Shown: piece after piece, positions 23,966-36,143 of the stretch
Position numbering within the stretch: position 1 is the first letter of the stretch
Layout of the letters: each line of letters begins with the position of its first letter
NCBI GenBank assembly: GCA_028583605.1
Contig: CM053328.1
Coordinates: 34,614,722-34,678,721, forward strand
DNA from: Dastarcus helophoroides
Taxonomy: Eukaryota > Arthropoda > Insecta > Coleoptera > Bothrideridae
DNA length: 64,000 nucleotides
Direction of reading: 5' to 3'
Notes under the pieces: model-generated
The model's database searches: none
Seen by the model: the letters and a program-made list of their open reading frames with translations, nothing else
What the model was told of the DNA's origin: nothing
Position numbers and translations under genes: made by a program

Positions 23966-26001
23966 CACTGGCTTACACTCATTTTGATGCCTAAGATTTT
24001 AGACTTGATTTTGGGTATATTTTGTGAGCTGATACGAAAATATCAGTCACATTTTTCACATCAGCACTCGTTTATAAGAAAGAAGAAAAACACACATTGT
24101 TTCAAAAATATCAATTTATTTGGAAATTATACATCAAGAAAATTTTTTTTGAGTTATTTTCTTGAGTGAGATTGTCCTAGCAATCACGCATAAGTCCCCA
24201 GCAATAATCAGCCATCATATGAATATCTCATCTGCCTTGCTGCCTGTGTTCCATTTTTTTTATATCTTGGTGGAAACGTTCACCTTGTTCTTCGCTAAAA
24301 TCTCCTAAATTATGCTGAAATTGATCAATATGATCATGGAGGTAGTGCACTTTCAAGCCCATATTACAGTCCAAATTTTTGAAGTTCACCAGCATTTCTC
24401 TACTAAATGTTTGTAGTTATCTGCCTTATGGTTACCAAGAAAATTCTGTATAACAACTACAAAAGATTTCCACGCCACTTTTTCTATTCCAGTCATAGAA
24501 GCTTCAAAAAGCGTAGAACTTTTAATCAATTGACGTATCTGAGGCCCATCAAAAATGCCTGCCTTTAATTTCTCAGTACTCAATCCAGGAAATTTTTGAG
24601 ACAGGAACTGGAAGCATTGACCATTTTTGTCAAGAGCTTGACAAATTGTGTCATGGGCCCTAATTTTATGTGCAAAGGTGGAAGAATGATTTTTTCTGGT
24701 GGAACTACAGGCTGGTTTATGACATTCTTTTCACCCACAACAAGATGTCTGACAGGCCAATTTTTTTGAGTCCAATGACTAGACCTAGCTCGACTGTCCC
24801 AGAAACAAATGAAACAAGGGCATTTTGTATAACCACTCTGTTGGCCCAACAGAAAATTGAGCATCTTCAAGTCGACACAAATCACCCAATCATGTTCAGA
24901 ATACTTTATTTTTTCTAAAAGAACTGATAATACCTTGTATTCTTCTTTCATAGATGTAGAATGAGCAAGTGGAGTAGGAGCACATTTATTGCCATTGTGT
25001 AAAAAGACTGCTTTGAGACTTCTTTTACTGCTGTCGATAAAAAGACGCCAATCACTTGCATGATAAATCTTCAAGCCCCTGAAAGTCATCAATCCGTTCA
25101 CGTCGTGACAATATACCAAATTTTCATCAGAAGACAAAAATTGTAGTAAGTGTTGTTCTCTTGTGCGATGGAAAGTAATTTTTACACCAGAAGAAAGGCA
25201 ATTTTTTTCTTTCAATCTTGATGATAGCAACTCAGCACGCTTTTTTGAAAGATATAAGTCTCTGATAAGATCACTAAGCTCACCTTGTGAAAAAGTTTTA
25301 GGATTCGATGTTTCTCCACAGTAGTCAGAATTATCATCTTCTTCTTCTTCAGAAATTTCCATTTCATCCTCCTCACATTCCTGAACTTCCCGATGAAAAG
25401 CTGGTATTGGAACGGTGTCTGAATGAGGAATAGGTCTTATAGCTGAGGGGATATTGGGGTACTTCCACTTGCTGCGGTTGTTTTTGTTAATGCCTGTTAC
25501 ACTCATCATACAAAAATAACAATCGTCATGGTGATTTTTTTGTTCTTGCCAAATAATTGGGATCCCAAACTGCAAAGATTTGCGCGTTCCTTTTTCCCAC
25601 TGCCGCAAATGTTCAATACAAATCTTACAGACAATGTGTGGCACTCATACTTTATCTTGATTGCCAATTTCAATACCAAAGTAAGCAGAATACAAGTCAT
25701 TAATCAGTTTCCGTTGATCTTTCATTATGTACTCACCGCATATGTAACAGAACATATCAGGATCGTTACTGCAACATCTCAACTGACTTTCCATAATAAA
25801 TTTTTACTATTAATGTCATGAAAGTGATTATCAGATTGACTGATTTTGAATAAAACTGGAAAACAATTAAAATAAGAATTGTAGGTAAACCAGAGCGGTC
25901 GTCTGACATCTAGTAGCAGTAATAAAGTTTAAACTACCTACCTTACCGACTACAGATACGGACAGAGCTGCACCAAACCAAAAAGTTTTTTGTAGACAGT
26001 G
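23966..26001 (-). mobile_element. CACTGG-ended DNA transposon, copy B
   Basis: The left end reads CACTGGCTTACA and the right end, inverted, CACTGTCTACAA (CACTGG in copy A). Both ends are bordered by TAG (23963-23965 and 26002-26004), consistent with a 3-bp target duplication. Short CACT-type ends with 3-bp duplications suggest the CMC/EnSpm-like group, but this is tentative. The element is 2036 bp and carries one decayed transposase-like gene on the minus strand. Confidence 0.6.
24166..25794 (-). pseudogene. Decayed transposase-like gene (copy B)
   Basis: The start codon is at 25792-25794. The N-terminus carries paired cysteines (LRCC, CYICG, later CKIC and CYFCM), plausibly a zinc-binding region. 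An in-frame TGA at 25645-25647 interrupts it at the same site as in copy A. The main open stretch, 24580-25644 (354 codons), holds an acidic EEEEDD segment, then FIDSSKRSLKAV, CVDLKM and PPLHIKLGPMTQFV. After a frameshift near 24580 it continues in 24386-24583 (AGIFDGPQIRQLIK). It then continues beyond further breaks to GDFSEEQGERFHQDI and MMADYCWGLMRD, with an in-frame TGA between these two blocks, ending near 24166. The invariant-looking Asp of FIDSS, Asp of VDLK and Glu of EQGERFHQ could be a DDE-type RNase H triad; this is inference. Confidence 0.7.
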
Positions 26002-26004
26002 TAG

Positions 26005-29000
26005 TTTCAAAAAAGTAAAATTTTAGAATAATTGTTAAAATTTCCCAAAAAAATGAAGTTATCAAAAAAATTCAAGTTTTCAAAGTGGAAAGTTTGTAAC
26101 AAAATCAAAAAATTTTCATTTTTAATAGAACAAAACATTTTCAAAAACTTTTGAGTTGTCATTCTTTTCAATAAAAACTAGACTAATAAAGCCAATTAGA
26201 AAAAGAATTGAGATTTTGAAACAAACATAAATTTTTTGAAAATTTGAGGTTACACAAATAATTAAAATTTTGAGAAAAGACAAAATTCTGAAAAAATACA
26301 TTATTTTCCAAAATAAATTAAATTTTCAAAAAAAAAGTATGCAAGTAAATATCTTTAAAATAGTCAAAATTTTTTAAAAGAAAAATATTTCAAAATCAAA
26401 ATTTACAAAAAATTCGATTTTGAACAAAGTCAATGTCTTGGTAACTATCAAAATTTTAGAATATCAAATTTTAGAAGATAAATTTTTGAGAAAGAGGTAT
26501 AATTAAAAAATAGGAAATGTTTAGATGTACATTTTCAAAAGAGAGGAAAAATGTGAAAAAAAAATCACATTTAAAAAAAGTTAAATTTTCGATAAAAAAA
26601 ATGAAATTTGAAAAAGCCTGATATCATGAAACTTCAAAGATAAGTGGCAATTTCAAAAAGTGGACATTTTCAAAAAAATGAACAATTTTAAACAAAAATC
26701 AAATTTTAAAGAGGTTTGTTTCAAAAAAGGTGAAAACTTTAGGCGGTGTAAGTAAAAAATGTCGATTTTTTTAAATAGTAAAAATTTTAAAACATCGCGA
26801 TTTTCAAAACAATCTAATTTTGACAAATTTTAAACTAAAAAAGGCATTTTCAAAAAAAAGATTACATTTTTAAAAAAGTCGATCTTTTGAAAGTCTAACG
26901 TTTAAAACAGTTAAAATTTTCAAAAAGGGTCGAATTTTTATAAAGTCCGACGTTTTCAAACGTCAAGAGTTAAAAAAAACGTGAAATTCTGAAATAAAAG
27001 AAATTTTGAAAGAGAAAGTTTCAGATTGCTAAAATTTTGAAAAAGAGTTATAATTTTGTGGAATGAAATGTTTTAACTAAACGGAAATTTTAAAATGTCA
27101 AGATATTCAAAATAGTTCGAAATCTTCAAAAACAACAAGAGTCGAACGTTATAAAAAGTCAAAATATTTAAGTGGTTTAGATTTCGGAAAAAAAAAATCA
27201 ACGTTATTTTAGAAAACACTAATTAAAAAGGGCAAGATTTTTGGAAAAAAGTTCAAATTTACAAAAGGTCGATATTTTTTAAAAGTGAAAATTTTAATAA
27301 TCGCAATTTTCAAATCAGTTAAATTTTCGAAAAAAATTTAAATCTGAAAGAGTGAAATTTTCAGAATAATATTGCATCTTTCAAAAAGTCGAAACTTTTA
27401 AAAGATTTGATATTTTGAAAAGTTAACATTTTCAAAAAATTGAATTTTTCTTAAAGTCAACATTTTCAAATGTCGAGATTTAAAAAAAAATCTAAAAATA
27501 ATGAAAAATAAATAAAAACTGTGAAAGAGAAATTTTCAAATTGCCAAAATGTTAAAAAAAGTAAAAATGTTGTTAACATGTCAAGTTTGAAATAAGTAGA
27601 AATTTTAAAATGTCAAATTTTTCAAAATAAGTCGAAACTTTTGAAGGATCTAACATTTTAAAGAGTCAAGATTTTTAAAAGAGTCGAAATTTTCATAAAG
27701 TCAACGTCTTCAAAAGTCAAGAGCTAAAAAAAAATGTGAAAATCCTGAAAAAAAATTTTTGAAAGAAAAATTTCCAGATTGTCAAATTTATGAAGCAAAA
27801 TTAAAACTTTGATAAAATAATATGTTTTAAATAAGAGAAAATTTTAAAATGTTTTTTTCAAAATAAGTCAAAATCTTTAAAAACATCAAAAGAGTCGAAC
27901 GTTTCAAAAAGTGGAAATATTTAAGTGGTTGAAATGTCGAAAAATAATATCAATGATTATTTCAGAGAAAATTTAAGTGAAAAAGTCAAAATTTTCGGAA
28001 AAAAGTTCAAATTTTGGAGTCTTTTTAAAAATTATCAAAATCTGAAAAATAATAAATTTTGAAAAAAAAAAGTCGAATTAGGGAAAAAAAAGTTTTTTTA
28101 AGTTGACACAATTTCGAAAAAGATGGGGAATTTTGAGATGTTGAAATTAAAATTTAACGAGATTCTCAAAAAGTCGAAGTATTCCTCAATAAGTAAATAA
28201 ATAAATTTTTCAAAAAGGCTCAGAATTTACAAAAAGTTCGAGAAAAAGTCCAAATTTTGAGGTTTTGAAGTTTTAAAAAAAATCTAATTTGTAAAAAGGT
28301 AGAATTTTTCAAAGAAAGTTAAAAATTTGGAGAAAAAATGGAATATTCAGAAAAGGGCGAAGTTTTATAAAAATTTGATTTCGAAATTAAACTTCTGAAA
28401 AAAGTCACTATTTTCAAAAAATATAATTTTTTTCAAAAAAAAGTATGCAAGTAAATATCTTTAAAATAGTCAAAAATTTCAAAAGAAAAATATTTCAAAA
28501 ATCAAAATTTACAAAACATTCGATTTTGAAAAAAGTCAATGTCTTGTAACGATCAAAATTAGAAGATCAAATTTTAGAAGATAAAATTTTGAGAAAGAGG
28601 TATAATTAAAAAAATAGGAAATGTCTAGATGTACATTTTCAAAAGAGAGGAAAAATTGTGAAAAAAAAATCACATTTAAAAAAAGTTAAATTTTCGATAA
28701 AAAAAATGAAATATTGAAAAAGCTGATATCATGAAACTTCAAAGATAAGTGGCAATTTTCAAAAAAAGTGGACATTTTCAAAAAAATTGACAATTTTGAA
28801 CAAAAATCAAAATTTTGAAAGAGGATGAATTTTTCAAAAAAAGTGAAAATTTGTAGGCGCGTGTAAGTTAAAAAAATGTCGATCTTTTTTAAATAGTAAA
28901 AATTTTAAATACTCGCGATTTTCAAAACAGTCTAATTTTGAGCAACTTTTAAACTGAAAAAGTGCAATTTTCAAAAATAAGATTACATTTTTCAAAAAAG

Positions 29001-32000
29001 TCGATCTTTTGAAAGATCTAACGTTTAAAACAGTTAAAATTTTCAAAAGGGTCGAAATTTTTATAAAGTCGACGTTTTCAAACGTCAAGAGTTAAAAAAA
29101 ACGTGAAAATTCTGAAATAAATAGAAATTTTGAAAGAGAAAGTTTCAGATTGCTAAAATTTTGAAAAAGAGTTATAATTTTGATAGAATGAAATGTTTTA
29201 ACTAAACGGAAATTTTAAAATGTCAAGATATTCAAAATAGTTCGAAATCTTCAAAAACAACAAGAGTCGAACGTTGTAAAAAGTCAAAATATTTAAGTGG
29301 TTTAGATTTCGGAAAAACAAAATTAACGTTTATTTTAGAAAAAGCCTAATTAAAAAGGGCAAGATTTTTGGAAAAAAGTTCAAATTTAAAAAAAGGTCGA
29401 TAATTTTTAAAAAGTGAAAATTTTAAATAATCGCAATTTTCAAATCAGCCAAATTTTCGAAAAAAATTTAAATCTGAAAGAGTGAAATTTTCAGAAACAA
29501 CATTGCATCGTTCAAAAAGTCGAAACTTTTAAAAGATTTGATATTTTGAAAAGTTAACATTTTTAAAAAATTTTAATTTTTCTTAAAGTCAACGTTTTCA
29601 AATGTCGAGATTTTAAAAAAAATCTAAAAATAATGAAAAATAAATAAAAATTTTGAAAGAGAAATTTTCAAATTGCCAAAATGTTAAAAAAAGTAAAAAT
29701 GTTGTTAACATGTCAAGTTTGAAATAAGTAGAAATTTTAAAATGTCAAATTTTTCAAAATAAGTCGAAACTTTTGAAGGATTTAACATTTTAAAGAGTCA
29801 ACATTTTTAAAAGAGTCGAAATTTTCATAAAGTCAACGTTTTCAAAAGTCGAGAGCTAAAAAAAATGTAAAAATCCCGAAAAAAAAATTGTTGAAAGAAA
29901 AATTTTCAGATTGTCAAATTTTTGAAACAAAATTAAAACTTTGATAAAATAGTATGTTTTAAATAAGAGAAAACTTTAAAATGTTTTTTTCAAAATAAGT
30001 CAAAATCTTTAAAAACATCAAAAGAGTCGAACGTTTCAAATTGTGGAAATATTGAAGTGGTTGAAATTTCGAAAACACAAAATCAACGATTATTTAAGAG
30101 AAAATGTAAATAAAATAGTCAAAATTGTCGGAAAACAGTTCAAATTTTGAGGTCAACATTTTCAAAATTATCAAAATCTGATAAATAAATAAATTTTGAA
30201 AGAAAAAGTCGAAATTAGGAAAAAAATTGTTTTTGAAGTTGACACAATTTCGAACAGATGTGAATTTTGAGATGTTGAAATTAAAGTATAATTGAGAGTC
30301 TCAAAAAAAAGTCGAAGTATTCTTCAATAAGTAAATAAATAAATTTTTCAAAAAGCGTCAAAGTTTACAAAAAGTTCGAGAAAAAGTCCAAATTTTAAGG
30401 TTTTGAGGTTTTAAATCAACCTAATTTGTAAAAAAGTAGAATTTTTCAAAGAAAATTAAAAATTGAAAGAAAAAATGGAAATTTTCAGAAAGGTCGAAGT
30501 TTTATAAAAAACTTGATTGCGAAATTAAAATTCTGAAAAAAAGGCAAAATCTTAAAAATAAGACAAAATTTTAAGAAACGGTCGAATATTTCAAAAAAGT
30601 GGAAGTTTTAAAGAAGTAGAAATTACAAAATGTATACATTAAAAAAAATGGAAATGTTCAAAAAATTTAAATTTTCAAAAGTATGTAAGTAAATACCTTT
30701 ATTAAAGTCCAAATTTTCATAAGCAAATTTTTTCAAAAATCAATATTTACAAAAAAATTAAATTAAAAAAAAAGCCAAAATCTTACGACGATCAAACTTT
30801 TAGAAGACAAAAATTTTGAGAAGGTATAATTTAAAAAGTATAAAACGTTTAGATGCGACATTTTCAAAAGGAAGGCAAAATTGTCAACAAATAGAAATTT
30901 TCGAAATAAAACAAATTTAAAAACAATTTAAATCTTCGAGAAAAAAAAATCTTGAAAACTTTGATAAAATAGTATGTTTTAAATAAGAGAAAATTTTAAA
31001 ATGTTTTTTTCAAAATAAGTCAAAATCTTTAAAAACATCAAAAGAGTCGAACGTTTCAAAATGTAGAAATATTGAAGTGGTTGACATTTCGAAAAAACAA
31101 AATCAATGATTATTTAAGAGAAAAAGTAAATGAAATAGTCAAAATTTTCGAAAGACAGTTCAAATTTTGAGGTCAACATTTTCAAAATATTCAAAATCCG
31201 AAAAATATCTTAATTTTGAAGGAATAGTCGAAATTCGGAAAGAAAATCCGATTTTGAAGTTGACACAATTTCGAAATGATGGGAATTTTGAGATGTCTAA
31301 ATTAAAATATAATCGGGATTCTCCAAAAAGGCGAATTATTCTTTTATAAGTAAATAAATACATTTTTCAACAGGCGTCAAAATTTACAAAAAAAAGTTCG
31401 AGAAAAAGTCCAAATTTTGAGGTTTTGAGGTTTTTAAAAAATCTAATTTGTAAAAATGTAGAATTTTTCAAAGAAAGTTGAAAATTTGGAAAAAAATTGA
31501 AATATTCAGAAAAGTCGAAGTTTTATAAAAATTTGATTTGGAAGGTAAAATTTTGAAGAAGAGGCAAAATCTTAAAAATAAGTCGAAATTTTGAAAAACA
31601 GCCGAATATTTTAAAAAATCGGAAGTGTTAAAAAAGTTGAAGTTACAAAATGTAAACATTAAAAATAAGGAGAAATTTTCAAAAATTTTATATTTTCAAA
31701 ACAAAGTATGTCAGTGAATATCTTTAAAACATGAATATTTATAAAAAAGAATTTTGAAAAAAATCAAAATCTTACGACGATCAAACATTTAGAAGACAAA
31801 AAGTTTGAGGAGGTACAACTTAAAAAATAGGAAACGTTTAGATGCGACATTTTCAAAAGGAAGGCAAAATTGTCAACAAATCGAAATTTTCGAAATAAGA
31901 CAAACTTAAAAAAAACTTAAATCTTCGAGAAAATGAAATATTGAAACAACTGACATCATAAATATCTGAAACTTTCAATATAAGTGGAAATTTTTAAAAA

Positions 32001-32820
32001 AGGTGGACATTTTTAAAAAACTAATCATTTTGAAGAAAAATCAAAATTTTAAAGGAGGCAAATTTTTTCAAAAAAGGTGAAAACTTGTAAGCACGTGAAA
32101 GTTTCAAAAAATGTCAATTTTTTTAAAAAGTAAAAATTTTAAACAATCGCTCTTTTCAAAACAGTCTAATTTTGGACAAAATAAAAATTGAAAAAGTGTA
32201 ATTTTCAAAAATAAGATTGCATTTTAAAAAAAGTCAAAACTTTTGAAGGATCTACTTTAAAAAGAGTTAAAATTTTCAAAAGAGTCGAAATTTTCATAAA
32301 GTCAACGTTTTCAAAAGTCGAGGGCTAAAAAAAGAATGAGAAAATTCTGAAAAAAATAGAAATTTTGAAAGCGAAATTTTCAGATTGCCAAAATTTTGAA
32401 AAAGAGTTATGATTTTGATAGAATGCGATGTTTTAAATAACCTGAAATTGTAAAATGTCAACATTTTCAAAATAAGTCGAAATCTTCAAAAATAACAAAA
32501 GAGTCAAACGTTTCAAAAAGTCGAAATATTTAAGAGGTTGAAATTTCTAAAAATCAAAATCAACGATTATTTCGGAGAAAGTTTAAATAAAAAGGTCAAA
32601 GTTTTCAATATAATCAAAATCTGAAAATTATCTAAATTTTGCAAAAAAATCGAAATTATGCAAAAAAAAACCTTTTTTTTAAAGTTGATAATAAGGAAAA
32701 GAGTTGGGTTTAACAGTGAAAATTCACTATGTTCAAAAAATGTTGAAGTTTCGTAAAAGATCAAAATTCTGAAAAAATTAAATTTTCACAAAAAATAACG
32801 AAAATTTCAATATTTTTCAA
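26005..32820 (+). repeat. AT-rich satellite block B with 2.1-kb and 1.0-kb internal duplications
   Basis: Same ordered blocks as block A, with extra tandem duplications. The landmark gatgtacattttcaaaagag occurs at about 26528 and 28632 (2.1 kb apart). The landmark tatgttttaaataagag occurs at 27821, 29953 and 30973 (2132 and 1020 apart). The 360-bp array of block A is reduced to about one unit here. Together these account for the ~2-kb length difference between blocks. No gene is supported; ORFs within are compositional. Confidence 0.8.
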
Positions 32821-33127
32821 TTATCTGTAAAAGTCGTAATATTCATACTCCTATTTCTCTCCTGATATCGTCAATGGCACACTTGAAACAGATATATTCA
32901 GAACTGTTTGAGGAATTTTGTCAGAAAAATCTTGGTTTTATTTTATTCCAAATAAATTTTCCATTTTGACGCTGGTCAGTAATGTGCAATAGTGCAATTA
33001 CATAAATGAAATCTAACTTAAATTTTTCATTGTTTTAACGCCATGCAAAATTGATTCGTTGAATATTGTTAAACAATTAAGAAGCATAACAGATCGACTT
33101 TATATTCGACCTAGACAAGTTTAGAAA

Positions 33128-33437
33128 ATGACGGTTTTGAAATTGGCTGCAATTTTTCTTTATATTACGTTTTGTTTTTTTGTGCCAGCAACAGATGCCG
33201 GTAAAAGTCTTGTTCTTAAACTATTCGTTTTTTTTTCATTTATTATAAATTTTAGCGCTGTACTTCTGTGAACCTAAAGACACTGGAAAGCTTGTCAAGA
33301 TAGGAACTTGCCTTTGCTATTGCGATGGTCTTAATAATGCTATTTGTAAAATCGATCCAAAACCAGGGTGTCAGAGAGATAGCTTATCTACGATTACTTG
33401 GCCCGATGAAGTAAATAAACAAAAAAAAAACAAATTA
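33128..33437 (+). CDS. Secreted six-cysteine peptide, copy 3 (two exons)
   Basis: Exon 1 (33128-33200) encodes the signal peptide beginning MTVLKLAAIFLYITF. A 55-nt intron (33201-33255) follows, then exon 2 (33256-33437); the total is 84 residues. Cysteines keep the family spacing C-x13-C-x-C-x-C-x7-C-x7-C. The first inter-cysteine loop is strongly changed (EPKDTGKLVKIGT, against PREDYGKMIMIGD in copy 2), and the core is CLCYCD rather than CNCYCD. The signal peptide, intron and untranslated flanks remain close to copy 2. This contrast, a conserved leader with a variable mature loop, is typical of secreted defence or toxin-like peptide families but is not proof. Frame, splice sites and poly(A) signal are all intact. 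Confidence 0.76.
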
Positions 33438-33489
33438 ATTTAAACTTGAAATGATGATTTCGATAATCCATTTGTAAAATGTTGCTTTA

Positions 33490-33495
33490 AATAAA
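33490..33495 (+). terminator. Polyadenylation signal, peptide gene 3
   Basis: AATAAA 53 bases after the stop codon, in the conserved 3' block. Confidence 0.65.
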
Positions 33496-33499
33496 ATTA

Positions 33500-34130
33500 A
33501 ACAGATTTTTAGTGAGAAGTATTTATTTTGATTAATTATTAATTATTAAAACTGACTTTAATATTAAATTTTTCCCTACAAAAACATTTAACACTTTTTT
33601 AGACGTGATTTGATTTTTTCCTAAAAGCTAAATTTAAAATATTTAAATTATTGTAAATTGGGAATTTTAAGCTCATTTTTTTTTCAAAATGTGAACTTTA
33701 ATCTCGAAATTTTGATTTCTACAAAAACGTTTCACACTTTTTCGGTGGTGATTTGATTTTCTCCTAAAAACTGAATTTAAAATATCTAAATTAGAAAATT
33801 ATTTGTAAATTGGAAAAACCGATATATATCAAAAATTTTCAAAAAGTCTTAAACTTTTTAATTAATTTTAAAAGTGTAAATGCTGTGAAAAGTAGAAATT
33901 TTGTAAAAAAGTGGAACTATTTAAATGTCGAGATTAAAAAAAAATTGAAATATTCAAGAAATCAAAATTTTTAAACAACGCAAAATTTTGGTAAAGTAAA
34001 AAGTTTCAAAAAAAAGAAAGGATTAGAAAATCTGAATTTCCCTTAAGTTTTAAAAGTTTTGTGGACATCCCTATAATGTAGTAAAGGGTTTAAACCTTCC
34101 TTTGAACTTTATTAAAAGTCAAAAGGGTCT
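33500..34130. other. AT-rich DNA after peptide gene 3
   Basis: Begins homologous to the 3' flank of peptide gene 2, then becomes generic filler. A short internal repeat of the cattt..acactttttt..gacgtgatttgattt phrase is present. No gene seen. Confidence 0.5.
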
Positions 34131-35940
34131 AGTTCAGCGTTCCAGTTTCCAGTAATTAGTTTAACCGATAAAAGAGACAATAAATCGTATTTTGTTTCAA
34201 CAAAAAACAGTTTCTGTATTAAGCCACCTTTAATTTGTTTTCCATGTTTACATAGCCGAAGCAGCTTCTACCAGTTATTAAATTGGGGTTCCCATCAAAC
34301 ACAAAAAAGTTTCTAGATAACTTAATCGATATCGAGAGGTCCATGAAGCCACAACTCTATCGGTTGGGCTGCAGCAAGTGCTAAGATTCCCACCCTAATC
34401 TAATACGTGTCAGCAGGAAAGTGTCCAGCTGTCGCAGGAGTTTTGCAGGAATCGCAGTCGAGAGAGAGGAGTTTCGGTCCCTGTCGCCCGCTGTCCCACG
34501 TTTGTCACCTCCTGCTGATACCAACTGCTGCAGACGTTAATTAATATGTACTCGCAGGAAACGCAATTATTTTCCTGCGAACCGTTTCCTGCCGCTGTAA
34601 TTATTTTACATGGTTGATTATGTGTCAGAACAATTGTAATTTTAATGTTGTTTGTCCCCCCCTTCATGGGGCGCTCGCTCACAAGTCTGTCTTTGACAAG
34701 GAATTAATAAAACTAGGTTGTTAGGTGTTATTTTTAATTGATTGTTGAGCCGAGGATGGCGAACTTAATACTCAAGTGAGTGGTTTGGTAACTTAATAAG
34801 TTTCTCAAAACTAAGTTAGTTGCCTTAATCCTTAATCTTCTTTAATCGAACGTTAAGCTTGGTTAAAGTTGTGCGGACCACCCACACGTTGTGTGGGATG
34901 CCAGTTATGATATAAAATAGGCAGTAAACTTGAAAACGCCAGCACATAAAAACCTTCGAGACACTTGCGTTGGCAACAGCATTTCCTTTATTTTTCCTGC
35001 TCCGAAATCGGTTTATTTCGTACGGCTTGATACCAGCTTGCTTTTAAGTATCCATTTCAAAGATTAGGCCGACGAATTATTAAACTTGTAAACAATGTTC
35101 TATATATTTGGAATCTGCCTCGCTTTGAGGTATTAATAGAAAGAATGATTATGTTTATTTTCGAGCTAACTTTAAGAAGCTAAAAATCCACCTTTCTCTC
35201 GTTAAGTTTTGACAAAAAAAAAGACACCGCAGCTTGGTTTTGCGAAGTTGATAATTAAAACGAGAGGGTGTTATATTATGATTTATTTAAGTAGCGAGTG
35301 GGAATCCTAACAAAAAAGCTTTTGAAGCCGGCCCCTAGAGCTGAATATTCATCAGCGTTAGAATTTCCCTAAATTTGCAAGAGCTCTAGAATGGAATTAA
35401 TGAATTGAATTGGTTGATTAATTAATTAGAACTAGCTCATCTGCGCCCCGTGCCCGGACCCTTTTCCAACAACTATCCTGTCGAGGATACTCAATCTACA
35501 TTGTACATTCATTTGCCAGGATCCTATTCCCAAGAAAACTAAGGGTATTATTGTGGGACTCTTCGCTGCGAGTCCATTGTTTTAATTGATTTCCTATTCG
35601 TCTCTTCAACAGATTTCTTAAAAGAAATTGGAATCAACATTACAGGCCCAAACAAACTTTTAAATATTTTTATTATTGTTTTATTTTTAGTGAATTTGCT
35701 CTTTGGTGAATCAACTTTTTTATTAGCTATTCACAGTTATAGTTCGCGCCAGCAATCAAATGTGTGATCAAATGACTATTGGTGTGAACTGGCATACATC
35801 TACTAAAACTATATTCAAGAATCTTTTACTTTAAAAAATAATGAAATATGGAGGTCGTAAAAAGTAAATGGTATTATAGATTAAAATTGTATCAGACTGG
35901 AGATCAGCTAAGAGTTGCATAGCTATCAAAGACTTTTCTT
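34131..35940. other. Non-repetitive RUNX intron DNA with GC-richer segment
   Basis: The filler motif is absent. Positions 34400-34690 are clearly less AT-rich and contain several gcaggaaa/tttcctgc words in both orientations (for example near 34414, 34553 and 34574, and 34587). A 90-codon minus-strand ORF lies here without recognisable content. This is the best candidate in the large intron for conserved regulatory DNA. Confidence 0.45.
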
Positions 35941-35944
35941 CATC

Positions 35945-36143
35945 TAAACCTAGAAGAGAAACTAATGCACAGACCAATAGGTTTAAACATTTACTAGATT
36001 CGAAGTTTGGAAACCAAATACCGGTTTCGATCTTGTTAGATTTCGTCTAACAAGATCGAAACCAGTATTTGGTTTCCAAACTTCGAATCTAATAAATGTT
36101 CAAACCTATTGGTCTGTGAATTAGAATCCTTGTCTTCTAGGAA
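35945..36143. repeat. ~200-bp foldback of repeat family 2
   Basis: Left arm about 35945-36031 and right arm about 36043-36143 are inverted copies (cctagaag...aataggtttaaacattta, gattcgaagtttggaaacca) around a short centre, tagatttcgtcta. The right arm is homologous to 51570-51660 at the hammerhead-bearing family-2 copy. Here the ...gatcgaaaccagta half of the motif is kept in both arms, but the CUGANGA half is lost at the centre. Confidence 0.75.

Noticed and set aside
24670..24918. 82-codon + strand ORF
   Set aside because: Antisense shadow of the transposase-like gene on the minus strand.
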